Source: Flavobacterium sp. ZT3R18 (GTDB taxonomy: Bacteria > Bacteroidota > Bacteroidia > Flavobacteriales > Flavobacteriaceae). From it: a DNA stretch of 64,000 nt. A model generated the notes under the pieces. The model was not told where the DNA came from. It ran no database searches and saw only the letters and a program-made list of their open reading frames with translations. Location: contig NZ_VJZS01000012.1 in the NCBI RefSeq assembly GCF_007097385.1, positions 90,214 to 154,213 of the forward strand, in the 5' to 3' direction. A program made the position numbers and the translations under genes. How positions within the stretch are numbered: position 1 is the first letter of the stretch; each line of letters opens with the position of its first letter. Shown in pieces: positions 1-8,956 of this stretch.

Positions 1-2
1 AA

Positions 3-818
3 AATAATTTTTTTTCACTTAATCTAAAAGAAGTTTGGCAATACCGTGATTTGCTGTTTCTTTTTGTGAAAAGAGACATCGTTACAGTTTATAAACAAAC
101 GGTATTAGGGCCACTGTGGTACTTGATTCAGCCGTTGTTTACAGCTGTTACTTTTACTGTCATTTTTAATAATGTGGCAGGAATAGATACAGGAACAGTG
201 CCTCCGTTTTTATTTAATTTGGCAGGAATCACGGTTTGGAATTATTTTACGGCTTGTCTTAATGGGACTTCAGATACATTTAGGAGTAATGCGAGTATTT
301 TTGGTAAGGTTTATTTCCCAAGAATCATAGTGCCTATTTCGATAGTGATCTCCAATTTATTGAAGTTTGGAATTCAATGCGGAATATTTATCGTTTTTTA
401 TCTTTTTTATTATTTTAAGGGTGCTGCCATTAGTTTGAATCTTTCAATAGTGTTCTTCCCATTACTTATTTTGTTGATGGGTATTTTAGGGTTAGGATTG
501 GGAATGCTAATCTCCTCATTGGTTACAAAATATAGGGATTTTAATCATTTGATAGGTTTTGGCGTACAGTTGCTAATGTATCTTTCGGCCGTAATGTATC
601 CTATGGCTTTGCTTAAAGAGAAACTTCCGTCTTATGGATGGTTGGTGCAATACAACCCATTGGCGTATGTTATAGAAACCACCCGCTACATGTTACTCAA
701 TGTAGGGCAAATATCAATTTTGGGACTTGTGTATACTTTTTTGGTTACGGGAAGTGTATTTTTTGTTGGTCTACTAATTTTTAATAAGACGGAGAAGAGT
801 TTTATAGATACGGTTTAA
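3..818 (+). CDS. wzm: ABC-2 type polysaccharide exporter permease (Wzm-like), 5' end outside window
   Basis: This is the inner-membrane half of an ABC exporter that moves a finished polysaccharide across the cytoplasmic membrane. The reading frame is open from base 3 and encodes a typical N-terminal amphipathic segment (LKEVWQYRDLLFLFVKRD) before the first internal start-like codon at 51. The gene therefore begins left of the window and the copy is partial. The protein has about six hydrophobic segments, the motif LGPLWYLIQPL after the first cytoplasmic stretch, and a C-terminal NPLAYVIETTRY segment, all usual for ABC2_membrane permeases of the O-antigen/teichoic acid type. Its partner ATPase lies at 1905, separated by a toxin-antitoxin pair. 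The substrate cannot be read from the sequence. Confidence 0.9.
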   Translation, partial: NNFFSLNLKEVWQYRDLLFLFVKRDIVTVYKQTVLGPLWYLIQPLFTAVTFTVIFNNVAGIDTGTVPPFLFNLAGITVWNYFTACLNGTSDTFRSNASIFGKVYFPRIIVPISIVISNLLKFGIQCGIFIVFYLFYYFKGAAISLNLSIVFFPLLILLMGILGLGLGMLISSLVTKYRDFNHLIGFGVQLLMYLSAVMYPMALLKEKLPSYGWLVQYNPLAYVIETTRYMLLNVGQISILGLVYTFLVTGSVFFVGLLIFNKTEKSFIDTV

Positions 819-1082
819 GGAAGTTGTCGGTTATGAGTTATCGGTTATCGTTATCAGAGAGCAATGTTAAGTTTAAAGTGTCCGGCTAACAGATTATAAT
901 TTTACTTTAAAAAAGTTATAAATATAACTATAGAAATTGGTAAAAACAGGTAAAGTTATAGGTGTAATTAAAACTTTTTAAAAACTAAAAAAAGAAATCA
1001 AGTTTTTTTTTGATATAAAATTGGCGTAATGTTTCAAGTTTGAAATTGCGAATTGTAATCCATTTCAAGAGAAAAAATAACG

Positions 1083-1090
1083 TAATTTTG
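1083..1090 (+). promoter_or_regulatory. Candidate promoter -7 box for the MNT-HEPN operon
   Basis: TAATTTTG matches the Bacteroidota -7 consensus TAnnTTTG exactly and lies 28 bases before the start at 1119. No TTG sits at the ideal 19-21 nt spacing; the nearest is at 1053. The rest of the 819-1118 gap is very AT-rich with short direct repeats (TCGGTTAT near 828 and 840) and no gene was seen in it. Confidence 0.4.
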
Positions 1091-1118
1091 TCATAGTGTT
1101 GGACAAAAAATAAAAACC

Positions 1119-1415
1119 ATGAGAATAGCGACTGCACAAAAAAAATTCATTTATGATTATTGGAAAGAAAAAGAGTCTTCTAATCAAGTATATCTATTTG
1201 GGTCTAGAGTAGACGATTCTAAAAAAGGAGGTGATATTGATATTTTGGTATTGTCGGATAAAAAACTACATCATACTGATTTATTTAAAATGAAGCAGTT
1301 GTTTTTTTCTAAATTCGGTCAACAAAAAATGGATGTGATCAGTTTTACAAAGAATGATGAAAGCGTATTTAAAAAACATGTCTTGAGTTATGCAAAATTA
1401 TTAAACAATGAATGA
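1119..1415 (+). CDS. mntA: MNT-domain nucleotidyltransferase antitoxin (MntA-like)
   Basis: This is a 98-residue minimal nucleotidyltransferase. The diagnostic motif is FGSRVDDSKKGGDIDILV near residues 27-44, which gives GS-x9-D-x-D, the metal- and nucleotide-binding signature of the pol-beta superfamily. In characterised MNT-HEPN modules the MNT protein neutralises the HEPN RNase by transferring AMP to a tyrosine in the RX4HXY motif. The next gene carries exactly that target motif and overlaps this one by 8 bases (1408-1415), so the two are almost certainly translationally coupled. The pair lies between the permease and ATPase genes of the exporter. The antitoxin role is inferred from family and pairing. 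Confidence 0.85.
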   Translation: MRIATAQKKFIYDYWKEKESSNQVYLFGSRVDDSKKGGDIDILVLSDKKLHHTDLFKMKQLFFSKFGQQKMDVISFTKNDESVFKKHVLSYAKLLNNE

Positions 1416-1860
1416 GTTATTCCGATTAGCATTTAAAGAATCGTGTAAATCTTTTGGTGCAGCAATGGAGGGACTGTCTAAGTCTCTTAAACATTGTCGG
1501 GCAATCGGTATAAAAGAAAATTATGCTTTTGAAGAAACAGAAGCCTACGATGCATTAATCATAAAATTAACAAGGAATTCGGATGTTTTCTTTCAGCAAA
1601 TTGTAAAAGGATATTTTAAGTTGAAAGGAGAAGATAATTTGTTGTTTATTGATAGACTTAATTTGTTAGAAAAAATAGGCGTGATAGAAAGCGCTGATAC
1701 ATTGATGGAGCTAAAAAGTTTTAGAAATCAAGCAGTACATGAATATTCGGCGATTGCATTTCAGGAATTGTATGAAGAAGCATTACAATTGACTCCTTTT
1801 TTTCAAAAAACCGTTTCTGATTTTATGGATTATTTGAAACAGGAAAATATTCTTAGATAG
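1408..1860 (+). CDS. hepT: HEPN-domain toxin (HepT-like)
   Basis: This 150-residue, mostly helical protein carries RNQAVHEY near residues 108-115. That is the R-x4-H-x-Y motif of HEPN RNases (HepT), where R and H are catalytic and Y is the residue modified by the MNT partner. The start overlaps the upstream MNT gene by 8 bases, typical for this class of toxin-antitoxin operon. The family acts in the cytoplasm on RNA, often tRNA, when not neutralised. Its target here cannot be inferred. It has no role in glycan synthesis, so it is probably a passenger module in the exporter operon. Confidence 0.85.
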   Translation: MNELFRLAFKESCKSFGAAMEGLSKSLKHCRAIGIKENYAFEETEAYDALIIKLTRNSDVFFQQIVKGYFKLKGEDNLLFIDRLNLLEKIGVIESADTLMELKSFRNQAVHEYSAIAFQELYEEALQLTPFFQKTVSDFMDYLKQENILR

Positions 1861-1904
1861 CAGATTAAAATAACGTACAATTTCCAACTCCCCGAATATC
1901 TACA

Positions 1905-3194
1905 ATGAGCAAAGACATTATATTAAAAGCCGAAAATATCTCTAAGCAATACCGCTTAGGACAAGTAGGTACTGGGACTTTGAGTCATGACTTGAACCGT
2001 TGGTGGCATCAAGTTCGTGGGAAGGAAGATCCGTATTTGAAAATTGGCGAGACAAATGACCGCAGTACTAAAGGAACTAGCGAGTATGTTTGGGCTTTGC
2101 AAGATATTAATTTTGAAGTAGAACGTGGTGAAGTTCTGGGGATCATTGGTAAGAACGGAGCGGGAAAATCGACTTTATTAAAAATATTATCCAAGGTTAC
2201 GGCGCCAACAACTGGAAGCATCAAGTCTAGAGGACGAATTGCATCTTTGCTAGAAGTAGGGACAGGATTCAATCCTGAATTAACCGGTAAAGAAAATATT
2301 TTCTTGAACGGGGCGATTCTCGGAATGACCAAAAAAGAAATCACCTCTAAACTGGATGAAATCATCGAGTTTTCTGGATGTGAGCGTTACATAGATACAC
2401 CCGTAAAAAGATACAGTAGCGGTATGACCGTACGTTTGGCTTTTGCAGTAGCAGCTTTTCTAGAGCCCGAAATATTGGTGATTGATGAGGTACTGGCCGT
2501 AGGAGATGCCGAATTTCAAAAGAAAGCCATTGGCAAAATGCAGGATATATCCCGTGAGGGAGGGAGGACGGTTTTGTTTGTGAGTCATAACATGGCGGCA
2601 GTGAAGAGTTTATGTACAAGGGGGATTGTGCTGGAGAATGGGAGGGTGAAATTTGACGGTGCTATTGACGAAGCTGTGGATGCCTATTTAAGTACAGATT
2701 ATTCTACAGATTGTTCAGTGATTTTTGATAAAAATACCAAGAGAAATGGAAGTAGAAATTTAGAGTTTCTTTCTTTAGATATAAGGAATCAAAATAACGA
2801 ATTAAGTCAAGAGTTTTCTATTGGAGATGATTTAAACATTAAATTTCGATTGAAGAACAATACGAATGAGGTAAAATCTGAAGTTGGAATCCAAATAAAA
2901 TCCTCGGATGAGATGCCTATATTTCACATTATGGCTAGAGACTCTAATTATGAATTAAATCATATTGAGAAAGAGGAAGAATATACTATTTGTATTAAAG
3001 ATTTAAGATTATACCCAGGGACTTATACTATTAGTATCATAAGCGCCAATACAACAGGACATGAAATTCATGATAATATTGAAAATGCATTGTCTTTTCA
3101 GATTATAGATGGCGGGAAATATACACTTCGAAATTTGCCAAGATCGGTTGGACTTATGTTTTTAAATCCAGAATGGAAAAAAACGAATAAATAA
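1905..3194 (+). CDS. wzt: Polysaccharide ABC exporter ATPase with Wzt-type C-terminal domain
   Basis: This is the nucleotide-binding subunit that powers the permease at 3-818. Residues 1-260 form an ABC ATPase: Walker A IIGKNGAGKST (about 80-90), signature YSSGM (170-174), Walker B EILVIDEV (189-196) and H-loop VSHN (226-229). Residues about 265-429 form a beta-rich extension resembling the Wzt C-terminal domain, which in O-antigen exporters binds the non-reducing end of the polymer and can recognise a terminal modification. The extension implies that the exporter selects its own glycan. The first 60 residues before Walker A are longer than in plain transport ATPases, as is usual in this family. 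Confidence 0.93.
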   Translation: MSKDIILKAENISKQYRLGQVGTGTLSHDLNRWWHQVRGKEDPYLKIGETNDRSTKGTSEYVWALQDINFEVERGEVLGIIGKNGAGKSTLLKILSKVTAPTTGSIKSRGRIASLLEVGTGFNPELTGKENIFLNGAILGMTKKEITSKLDEIIEFSGCERYIDTPVKRYSSGMTVRLAFAVAAFLEPEILVIDEVLAVGDAEFQKKAIGKMQDISREGGRTVLFVSHNMAAVKSLCTRGIVLENGRVKFDGAIDEAVDAYLSTDYSTDCSVIFDKNTKRNGSRNLEFLSLDIRNQNNELSQEFSIGDDLNIKFRLKNNTNEVKSEVGIQIKSSDEMPIFHIMARDSNYELNHIEKEEEYTICIKDLRLYPGTYTISIISANTTGHEIHDNIENALSFQIIDGGKYTLRNLPRSVGLMFLNPEWKKTNK

Positions 3195-3258
3195 TTGAAG
3201 AATCTTAATTATAACTCTTATCGCAAATTAAAATTGAAGATTTTAAAAAAAGTAAAAA

Positions 3259-3939
3259 ATGATTTCAAGAATTAAAAAAGCAATTAAAATTCTTATCAAT
3301 CACGATAAAAAAAAGGTAGTAAGTGAGAATGATTTATTGCAATATAACAGAGTTCAGCCTTGGTTTGCTGCAAAGGGAGATCAAACGCTTAGATTGGATT
3401 ATGATTTGAATTCAGATTCTATTGTTTTTGATATTGGAGGATATAAAGGAGAATTTGCAGCAGAAATATTATGTAAGTATAATGCAAACATTTATATTTT
3501 TGAACCCATTAGAGAATTTTTCTTGATTATTAAGAACAAATTTTCAAATAACATAAAAGTGAAGCCTTTTAACTTTGGGCTGGCAGGAAAAGAACAAGAA
3601 TTGGAAATCAGCCTCTCAGATAATTCTTCATCGGTTTATTTAAATGGAGAAAATAAAGAAACAATTCTGATAAAATCAATAGTAGATTTTATTAAAACTA
3701 ACAATGTCAAACAAATTGATCTAATAAAAATTAATATTGAAGGTGGTGAATACGAACTTTTAGAATCGTTAATAGATAATGGATGTATAAGTATTTTTAA
3801 AAATATACAAATCCAATTTCATGATTTTTTGTTTGAAAACGCAAAAGAAAGAATGAATAAAATTCAAGAAAATCTTTCAAAAACCCATGAATTAACGTAT
3901 CAATATGAATTTGTATGGGAAAATTGGAAAATAAAATAA
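3259..3939 (+). CDS. FkbM family methyltransferase
   Basis: This 226-residue protein has a class I SAM-binding motif (VFDIGGYKGEF near residues 52-62) and a later IDLIKINIEGGEYELLESL segment. Both are hallmarks of FkbM-type O-methyltransferases, which methylate sugar or polyketide hydroxyls. A 64-base gap separates it from the ATPase gene, and its 3' end overlaps the next gene by 25 bases. In this setting it probably methylates a residue of the exported glycan; the acceptor sugar and position are unknown. Alternative substrates such as lipids or peptides cannot be excluded. Confidence 0.82.
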   Translation: MISRIKKAIKILINHDKKKVVSENDLLQYNRVQPWFAAKGDQTLRLDYDLNSDSIVFDIGGYKGEFAAEILCKYNANIYIFEPIREFFLIIKNKFSNNIKVKPFNFGLAGKEQELEISLSDNSSSVYLNGENKETILIKSIVDFIKTNNVKQIDLIKINIEGGEYELLESLIDNGCISIFKNIQIQFHDFLFENAKERMNKIQENLSKTHELTYQYEFVWENWKIK

Positions 3940-4865
3940 ATAAAAGCTCAAAAATATACATTACTGGTCATAGCGGAATGTTGGGCAGTATAACCTTAAA
4001 ATTTTTTGAAGAAAAAGGGTATTCTAATATTGTAACTAGAACTCACGCAGCATTAGATTTAACCAATCAGCAAGCAGTTGAGAATTTTTTCGAAAGTGAA
4101 AAACCAGAATATGTAATTCATATTGCAGCCAAAGTAGGAGGGATAAAAGCGAATATAGATAATCCAGCTATTTTTCTGTATGATAATTTAATGATGCAAG
4201 CCAATATTATAAACTCTGCGTACAAACACAATGTTAAAAAGTTTGTATTTATAGCTAGTTCATGCATATATCCAGCCAATTCTCCACAACCAATGAAAGA
4301 AGACTATCTTTTAGACGGGAAATTAGAACCAACTAATGAGGGATATGCTATAGGGAAAATCACGGGAATTAAGTTATTAGAAACTTATAACAAACAATAT
4401 GGTTTTAACGGAATAAGTTTGATACCAAGTAATCTATACGGGGCAAATGATACTTTTGACTTAGGTCATGCTCATGTTTTATCGGCATTGGTAAAAAGAT
4501 TTGTTGATGCAAAAAGCAATAATGACGCTTCAATTACTTTATGGGGAACAGGAATTGCTAGAAGAGAGTTCTTGCATGTAGATGATTTTTCGAAAGCAAT
4601 ACTGCATTTTTTCGAAAATTATAATGCTCCAAATTTCATTAATATAGGGACAGGAACCGATATAAGTATAAAAGAATTAGCAGAACTCGTTGCTAGCAAA
4701 GTGGGATATTCTGGAGAAGTTATCTGGGACGCTACAAAACCAAACGGAATGTTAAGGAAATGTATGGATGTTTCTAATATGATAAAGGAAGGATTTAAAC
4801 CCAATAAATCTTTGGAAACAGGAATAGAAGAAGTGATTGAGAGTTATAAAAACAAGAAGCAATGA
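3915..4865 (+). CDS. fcl: GDP-L-fucose synthase family epimerase/reductase (possible GDP-L-colitose synthase)
   Basis: This is an NADPH-dependent extended SDR enzyme of 316 residues. The N-terminal nucleotide-binding motif is ITGHSGMLG, the catalytic region contains ASSCIYP (cysteine used in epimerisation) and Y-A-I-G-K supplies the YxxxK pair. The family performs C3/C5 epimerisation and C4 reduction of GDP-4-keto-6-deoxymannose to GDP-L-fucose. The close relative ColC acts on the 3-deoxy intermediate to give GDP-L-colitose. The adjacent ColD-like gene makes the ColC role more likely, but sequence reading alone cannot separate the two. The ATG at 3915 overlaps the previous gene by 25 bases; it is kept because a later start would remove the Rossmann strand. 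Confidence 0.88.
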   Translation: MGKLENKINKSSKIYITGHSGMLGSITLKFFEEKGYSNIVTRTHAALDLTNQQAVENFFESEKPEYVIHIAAKVGGIKANIDNPAIFLYDNLMMQANIINSAYKHNVKKFVFIASSCIYPANSPQPMKEDYLLDGKLEPTNEGYAIGKITGIKLLETYNKQYGFNGISLIPSNLYGANDTFDLGHAHVLSALVKRFVDAKSNNDASITLWGTGIARREFLHVDDFSKAILHFFENYNAPNFINIGTGTDISIKELAELVASKVGYSGEVIWDATKPNGMLRKCMDVSNMIKEGFKPNKSLETGIEEVIESYKNKKQ

Positions 4866-6037
4866 AAATACCATTAATGCGAAAAGCATTTCTTAGAGAG
4901 GAAGAAACGAAAAAAGCATTAGCCGCTTTTATTCTTACAGCGGATAGACTGAGTATGGATATTGAATGCAAGAAATTCGAAAATAAATTTGCACAATACC
5001 AACAAAGTAAGCATGCTGTTTTATTCAATAGTGGTGGTAGTGCCAACCTTGCTATGTTGCAAGCCCTAAAAAATTTAGGAAAGCTGAAAGAGGGAGACAA
5101 AGTAGGATTCTCGGCATTAACTTGGGCAACCAATACAATGCCTATTATTCAGTTAGGAATGATTCCCGTTGCGTTAGATTGCCAACCGGATACATTAAAC
5201 ACAATGTCAAATCATTTATTAAAAAGATTAGAGACGACCAATTTAAAGGCACTTTTTATAACCAATATATTAGGATTTACAGGAGATGTTGATCTTATAA
5301 AACAAATTTGCGAAGCAAGAAATATTATTTTAATTGAAGATAACTGCGAATCATTAGGGACGGAATTGCCCGAAGGAAGAACTGGGAATTTTGGTATTGG
5401 CGGAAGCTTTTCTTTTTTTGTGGCACATCACATGTCAACTATAGAAGGGGGTATGGTTTGTACCAATGACGATGACTTTGCCGAAATGCTTAGGATTGTC
5501 AGAGCGAATGGATGGGATAGAAACCTGACAGCTGAGCAACAACAAAAATGGAGAACCAAGTTTGATATAGAATCAGAATTTCAAGCCAAATATACTTTTT
5601 ATGATTTGGGATATAACTTTAGACCTACTGAAATTACCGGTTTTTTAGGTCAATATCAAATGCAGTTTTTAGAAGAGAATATCACAAAAAGAGAGCAGAA
5701 TTATTTAAGAATAGAAAAAGTTATAAAAGAGAATTCAGATTTTGTTCACCTCAAACACGATCATATCACGACTTTATCAACATTTGCCTTCCCGTTGGTT
5801 TGTAAGACTCCCGAATTACGGAAGTTTTATTTAGATAAATTTACGGAGGCTGGAGTAGAAATTAGACCAATGATAGCAGGTAATATGCAGGAGCAGCCTT
5901 TTTACAAAAAATATGTAACCGAGTTGTATGATATGCCGGGTGCCAATATGATGCATGCCAATGGTTTTTACTGCGGAAATTACCCAGAGCTTTTAGAAGA
6001 AGATTTAGTAGTTATTGAAAATTTATTAAAAAAATAA
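4862..6037 (+). CDS. colD: GDP-4-keto-6-deoxy-D-mannose 3-dehydratase (ColD-like, PLP enzyme)
   Basis: This 391-residue protein belongs to the DegT/DnrJ/EryC1/StrS aminotransferase fold family. At the position of the usual PLP-binding lysine it has histidine: SFFVAHHMSTIEGG puts the pair at His189-His190. The aspartate that contacts the PLP ring nitrogen is present in IEDNCE (Asp160). Lysine replaced by histidine is the known signature of ColD, which removes the C3 hydroxyl of GDP-4-keto-6-deoxymannose on the way to colitose. Length and histidine position are close to E. coli ColD (388 residues, His188). No clustered cysteines for an iron-sulfur centre were noticed, which argues against the E1/SpnQ type of 3-dehydrase. 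Neighbours gmd and an fcl-family gene supply the other steps. The start overlaps the previous stop (ATGA). Confidence 0.87.
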   Translation: MKIPLMRKAFLREEETKKALAAFILTADRLSMDIECKKFENKFAQYQQSKHAVLFNSGGSANLAMLQALKNLGKLKEGDKVGFSALTWATNTMPIIQLGMIPVALDCQPDTLNTMSNHLLKRLETTNLKALFITNILGFTGDVDLIKQICEARNIILIEDNCESLGTELPEGRTGNFGIGGSFSFFVAHHMSTIEGGMVCTNDDDFAEMLRIVRANGWDRNLTAEQQQKWRTKFDIESEFQAKYTFYDLGYNFRPTEITGFLGQYQMQFLEENITKREQNYLRIEKVIKENSDFVHLKHDHITTLSTFAFPLVCKTPELRKFYLDKFTEAGVEIRPMIAGNMQEQPFYKKYVTELYDMPGANMMHANGFYCGNYPELLEEDLVVIENLLKK

Positions 6038-6858
6038 TGGTTGTTGTTCAACTCATAGGTGGTTTAGGAAATCAATTATTTCAATATGCGGCGGCAAAAT
6101 CGCTGGCTATTGAAAAAAAGAAAAAATTGTGTATTGATGTTTCGCAATTTGAAAACTATAAATTGCATAATTATGCTTTAAATCATTTCAATATAGTTTC
6201 TAATATTTATAAGAGACCCAATAAATATTTAAGAAAAATAAAGAGTTTTTTTCAAAAAAATATTTATTATAAAGAGGTTGAATTTGGATATAATAAAGAC
6301 CTAATTGATATAAATGGAGATAACATTTTTTTAGAGGGCTATTTTCAATCCGAAAAATATTTTTTAAAATATGAAAAAGAAATTTGGAAGGATTTTGAAA
6401 TAATAGCGCCATTAAAAACAGTCACAAAAGAGACAATAGAACAGATACAAAAAGTAAATTCAGTATCCATACATATTCGAAGAGGTGATTATTTAACCAA
6501 TCCAATACATAATACCAATAAAGAAAACTATTATGAAAAGGCTTTGGGAATTATAGAAAATCGAATAGAAAATCCTGTGTTTTTTGTTTTCTCAGATGAT
6601 ATGGATTGGGTAAAGTTGAACTTTTCGACAAAACAGGAAACTGTTTTTATTGATTTTAATGATGCTTTAACTAATTTTGAAGATCTAAAATTAATGTCGT
6701 CTTGTAAACACAATATAATTGCTAATAGCAGTTTTAGCTGGTGGGGCGCATGGCTTAATCAAAATCCTGATAAAATTGTAATTGCACCAAAGCAGTGGTT
6801 TAATGATGATTCAATATATTCAGAAGACATAATTCCAACTAGTTGGACTAATATATAA
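6037..6858 (+). CDS. GT11 family alpha-1,2-fucosyl/colitosyltransferase
   Basis: This 273-residue protein has the GT11 hallmarks: an N-terminal QLIGGLGNQLFQYAAA motif, the donor-binding segment HIRRGDY near residues 147-153, and a C-terminal IANSSFSWWGAWLN motif. GT11 enzymes transfer L-fucose from GDP-fucose, usually to O2 of galactose. A colitosyltransferase from the E. coli O55 cluster (WbgN) is, as I recall, related to this group. The gene lies between colD and gmd, overlapping colD by one base (TAATG), so GDP-colitose is the likely donor. GDP-fucose remains possible if the epimerase acts directly on the Gmd product. Confidence 0.85.
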   Translation: MVVVQLIGGLGNQLFQYAAAKSLAIEKKKKLCIDVSQFENYKLHNYALNHFNIVSNIYKRPNKYLRKIKSFFQKNIYYKEVEFGYNKDLIDINGDNIFLEGYFQSEKYFLKYEKEIWKDFEIIAPLKTVTKETIEQIQKVNSVSIHIRRGDYLTNPIHNTNKENYYEKALGIIENRIENPVFFVFSDDMDWVKLNFSTKQETVFIDFNDALTNFEDLKLMSSCKHNIIANSSFSWWGAWLNQNPDKIVIAPKQWFNDDSIYSEDIIPTSWTNI

Positions 6859-6861
6859 AAT

Positions 6862-7932
6862 ATGAAAAAAGCATTAATAACAGGAGTGACTGGGCAAGAC
6901 GGTGCTTATTTAGCAGAGTTCTTATTGGACAAAGGTTATGAAGTTCACGGTATAAAACGAAGAGCTTCCTCATTTAATACCCAAAGAATAGATCATTTAT
7001 TTAGGGATTTACATGAAGAGAATGTGAAGTTTATATTGCATTATGGTGATTTATCAGATGCTACTAATCTCATTAGAATTATACAGGAAATTCAACCTGA
7101 TGAAATATACAATTTAGGAGCCATGTCTCATGTGAAAGTGAGTTTTGATACTCCCGAGTATGTTGCGAATGTGGATGGTTTAGGTGCTTTGAGATTATTG
7201 GAAGCGATTCGGATTTTAGGGTTGACGGAGAAAACTAAGATTTATCAAGCCTCAACTTCAGAATTGTTTGGATTAGCTCAAGAAGTTCCTCAAAATGAGA
7301 AAACACCTTTTTATCCAAGATCTCCTTATGGTGTTGCCAAAATATATGCTTATTGGATTACGGTTAATTATCGGGAAGCTTACAATATGTTTGCTAGTAA
7401 TGGGATTTTGTTTAACCATGAATCGCCATTGCGTGGAGAGACTTTTGTTACCCGAAAAATCACTATGGCTACCGCCAAAATAGCTTTGGGATTGCAAGAT
7501 ACTTTGTATATTGGGAATTTGAATTCGCAACGGGATTGGGGGCATGCCAAAGATTATATAGAAGCAATGTGGCTTATTTTGCAACAAGATAAACCAGATG
7601 ATTTTGTAATTGCAACTGGAAAAACGACATGTATTCGTGAATTTGTAAAAATGGCATTTTCTGAATGTGGAATTGAATTAGAATTTGATGGAGAAAAAGA
7701 AAATGAAGTTGGACGTGTTAAGTCCTGTTCAAATTCCCAGTATCAAATAGAAATAGGTAAAATTGTTGTCAAAGTAGATCCAACGTATTACAGACCAACC
7801 GAAGTAGATTTATTAATAGGCGATGCTACAAAAGCGAGAACTGTTTTAGGATGGAAACCTAAGTATGATTTGAAAGCCATAGTAAAAGAGATGATCGCAT
7901 CAGACTTGCAATTATTTGAAAAAGAAATATAG
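6862..7932 (+). CDS. gmd: GDP-mannose 4,6-dehydratase
   Basis: This enzyme converts GDP-D-mannose to GDP-4-keto-6-deoxy-D-mannose, the common precursor of GDP-fucose, GDP-colitose, GDP-rhamnose and GDP-perosamine. It is a full-length 356-residue SDR. The N-terminus [20 protein letters not shown] holds the NAD(P) motif, followed by the [14 protein letters not shown] cofactor-binding segment, an STSELFG active-site stretch and [12 protein letters not shown] with the YxxxK catalytic pair. C-terminal [13 protein letters not shown] is typical of Gmd. The gene begins 4 bases after the GT11 gene. GDP-mannose must come from mannose-6-phosphate; manA is in this window at 54215, whereas manB and manC are not. 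Confidence 0.95.
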   Translation: MKKALITGVTGQDGAYLAEFLLDKGYEVHGIKRRASSFNTQRIDHLFRDLHEENVKFILHYGDLSDATNLIRIIQEIQPDEIYNLGAMSHVKVSFDTPEYVANVDGLGALRLLEAIRILGLTEKTKIYQASTSELFGLAQEVPQNEKTPFYPRSPYGVAKIYAYWITVNYREAYNMFASNGILFNHESPLRGETFVTRKITMATAKIALGLQDTLYIGNLNSQRDWGHAKDYIEAMWLILQQDKPDDFVIATGKTTCIREFVKMAFSECGIELEFDGEKENEVGRVKSCSNSQYQIEIGKIVVKVDPTYYRPTEVDLLIGDATKARTVLGWKPKYDLKAIVKEMIASDLQLFEKEI

Positions 7933-7936
7933 TAGA

Positions 7937-8956
7937 ATGCTATCAAGTCCAAAAATAACAGTGCTCATGCCTGTGTACAATTGTGAGTTGTACATACAGG
8001 AAGCTGTAGATAGTGTTTTAAATCAAACGTTTACCGATTTTGAGTTTTTAATAATAGATGATGCTTCTACAGATGCAACTGTTGCTATTATTAAAAAGTA
8101 CAATGACCCAAGGATACAATTAATTCAGAAACCTGAGAACTCGGGCTATACCAATAGTTTAAATCATGGATTAAGTATTGCAAAAGGCGAGTATATTGCT
8201 CGTATGGATGGAGACGACATCAGTTTGCCAGAACGGTTTGCCAAGCAAGTTGCTTTCTTGGATGCTAATCAAGATGTGGTTTTGTGTGGGACGTTCTATA
8301 GCATAATAGGTACGGAAAAGGGTATTACTGTTCCAGAAAATTTTGAAGACATAAAATTGGCTTTATTGAGAAAATGCTGTTTTGGACATCCAACAGTTAT
8401 GATTAGGAAAAAAAGCCTTGACAAATTAGTAGTGATTTATGACGTAAGTAAAGAACCTGCTGAGGATTATGATCTTTGGATTCGGTTATTGGCTATAGGT
8501 AAATTGCATAATTTACAAGAAGTTTTACTAAATTATCGTGTACATGATTCACAAGTTTCTCAAAAAAGAGATAAACAACAAATAAACTCAGCTTTAGAAG
8601 CAAGGCTCAATATATTGCAGTATTTAGATTGTACAATAGAAGCAAGTGAACGAGAGCTTTTAAAAAAAGTAATCCTGAATAGTGATGATACTAGTTTCGA
8701 TGAAATAAAACAATTTTTATTTTTAAATGATAAACTAAAGTTATCAAATTCAAACTCATTTTTTGAGACAAAAGGATTTCAAGATTATTTGTGTTCATTA
8801 GAGGAAAAGACATTTAGAAAATATTTTTTGAATAGGAATAGATATTCTCCTATGGTTTATTTAGATTATTTAAGGATTAAAAAAAAATGGAAATTAATTA
8901 GTAGAGAGGAGTTAAAATTAGCCGTCAAAGCTTTAATTTTTTATAAGAATAAATGA
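7937..8956 (+). CDS. GT2 family glycosyltransferase
   Basis: This is an inverting GT-A enzyme of about 339 residues. The N-terminal domain has KITVLMPVYN, LIIDDASTD and MDGDD, a DxD-type metal/nucleotide motif near residue 93, followed by the usual EDYDLWIRL acceptor-domain motif. I chose the ATG at 7937, four bases after the gmd stop, over an in-frame TTG at 7916 that would overlap gmd by 17 bases. The donor and acceptor sugars are not predictable. It is the first of a run of GT-A genes that probably assemble the repeat unit. Confidence 0.88.
   Translation: MLSSPKITVLMPVYNCELYIQEAVDSVLNQTFTDFEFLIIDDASTDATVAIIKKYNDPRIQLIQKPENSGYTNSLNHGLSIAKGEYIARMDGDDISLPERFAKQVAFLDANQDVVLCGTFYSIIGTEKGITVPENFEDIKLALLRKCCFGHPTVMIRKKSLDKLVVIYDVSKEPAEDYDLWIRLLAIGKLHNLQEVLLNYRVHDSQVSQKRDKQQINSALEARLNILQYLDCTIEASERELLKKVILNSDDTSFDEIKQFLFLNDKLKLSNSNSFFETKGFQDYLCSLEEKTFRKYFLNRNRYSPMVYLDYLRIKKKWKLISREELKLAVKALIFYKNK

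Noticed and set aside
2009..2619. Two minus-strand open frames inside the Wzt gene
   Set aside because: They are antisense by-products of a clear ABC ATPase coding sequence.
4862..6037. Perosamine synthase (amination) as function of the DegT-family protein
   Set aside because: The PLP-binding lysine required for amination is replaced by histidine.
7916..7936. TTG start for the first GT2 gene
   Set aside because: An ATG at 7937 directly before the conserved KITVLMPVYN avoids a 17-base overlap with gmd.
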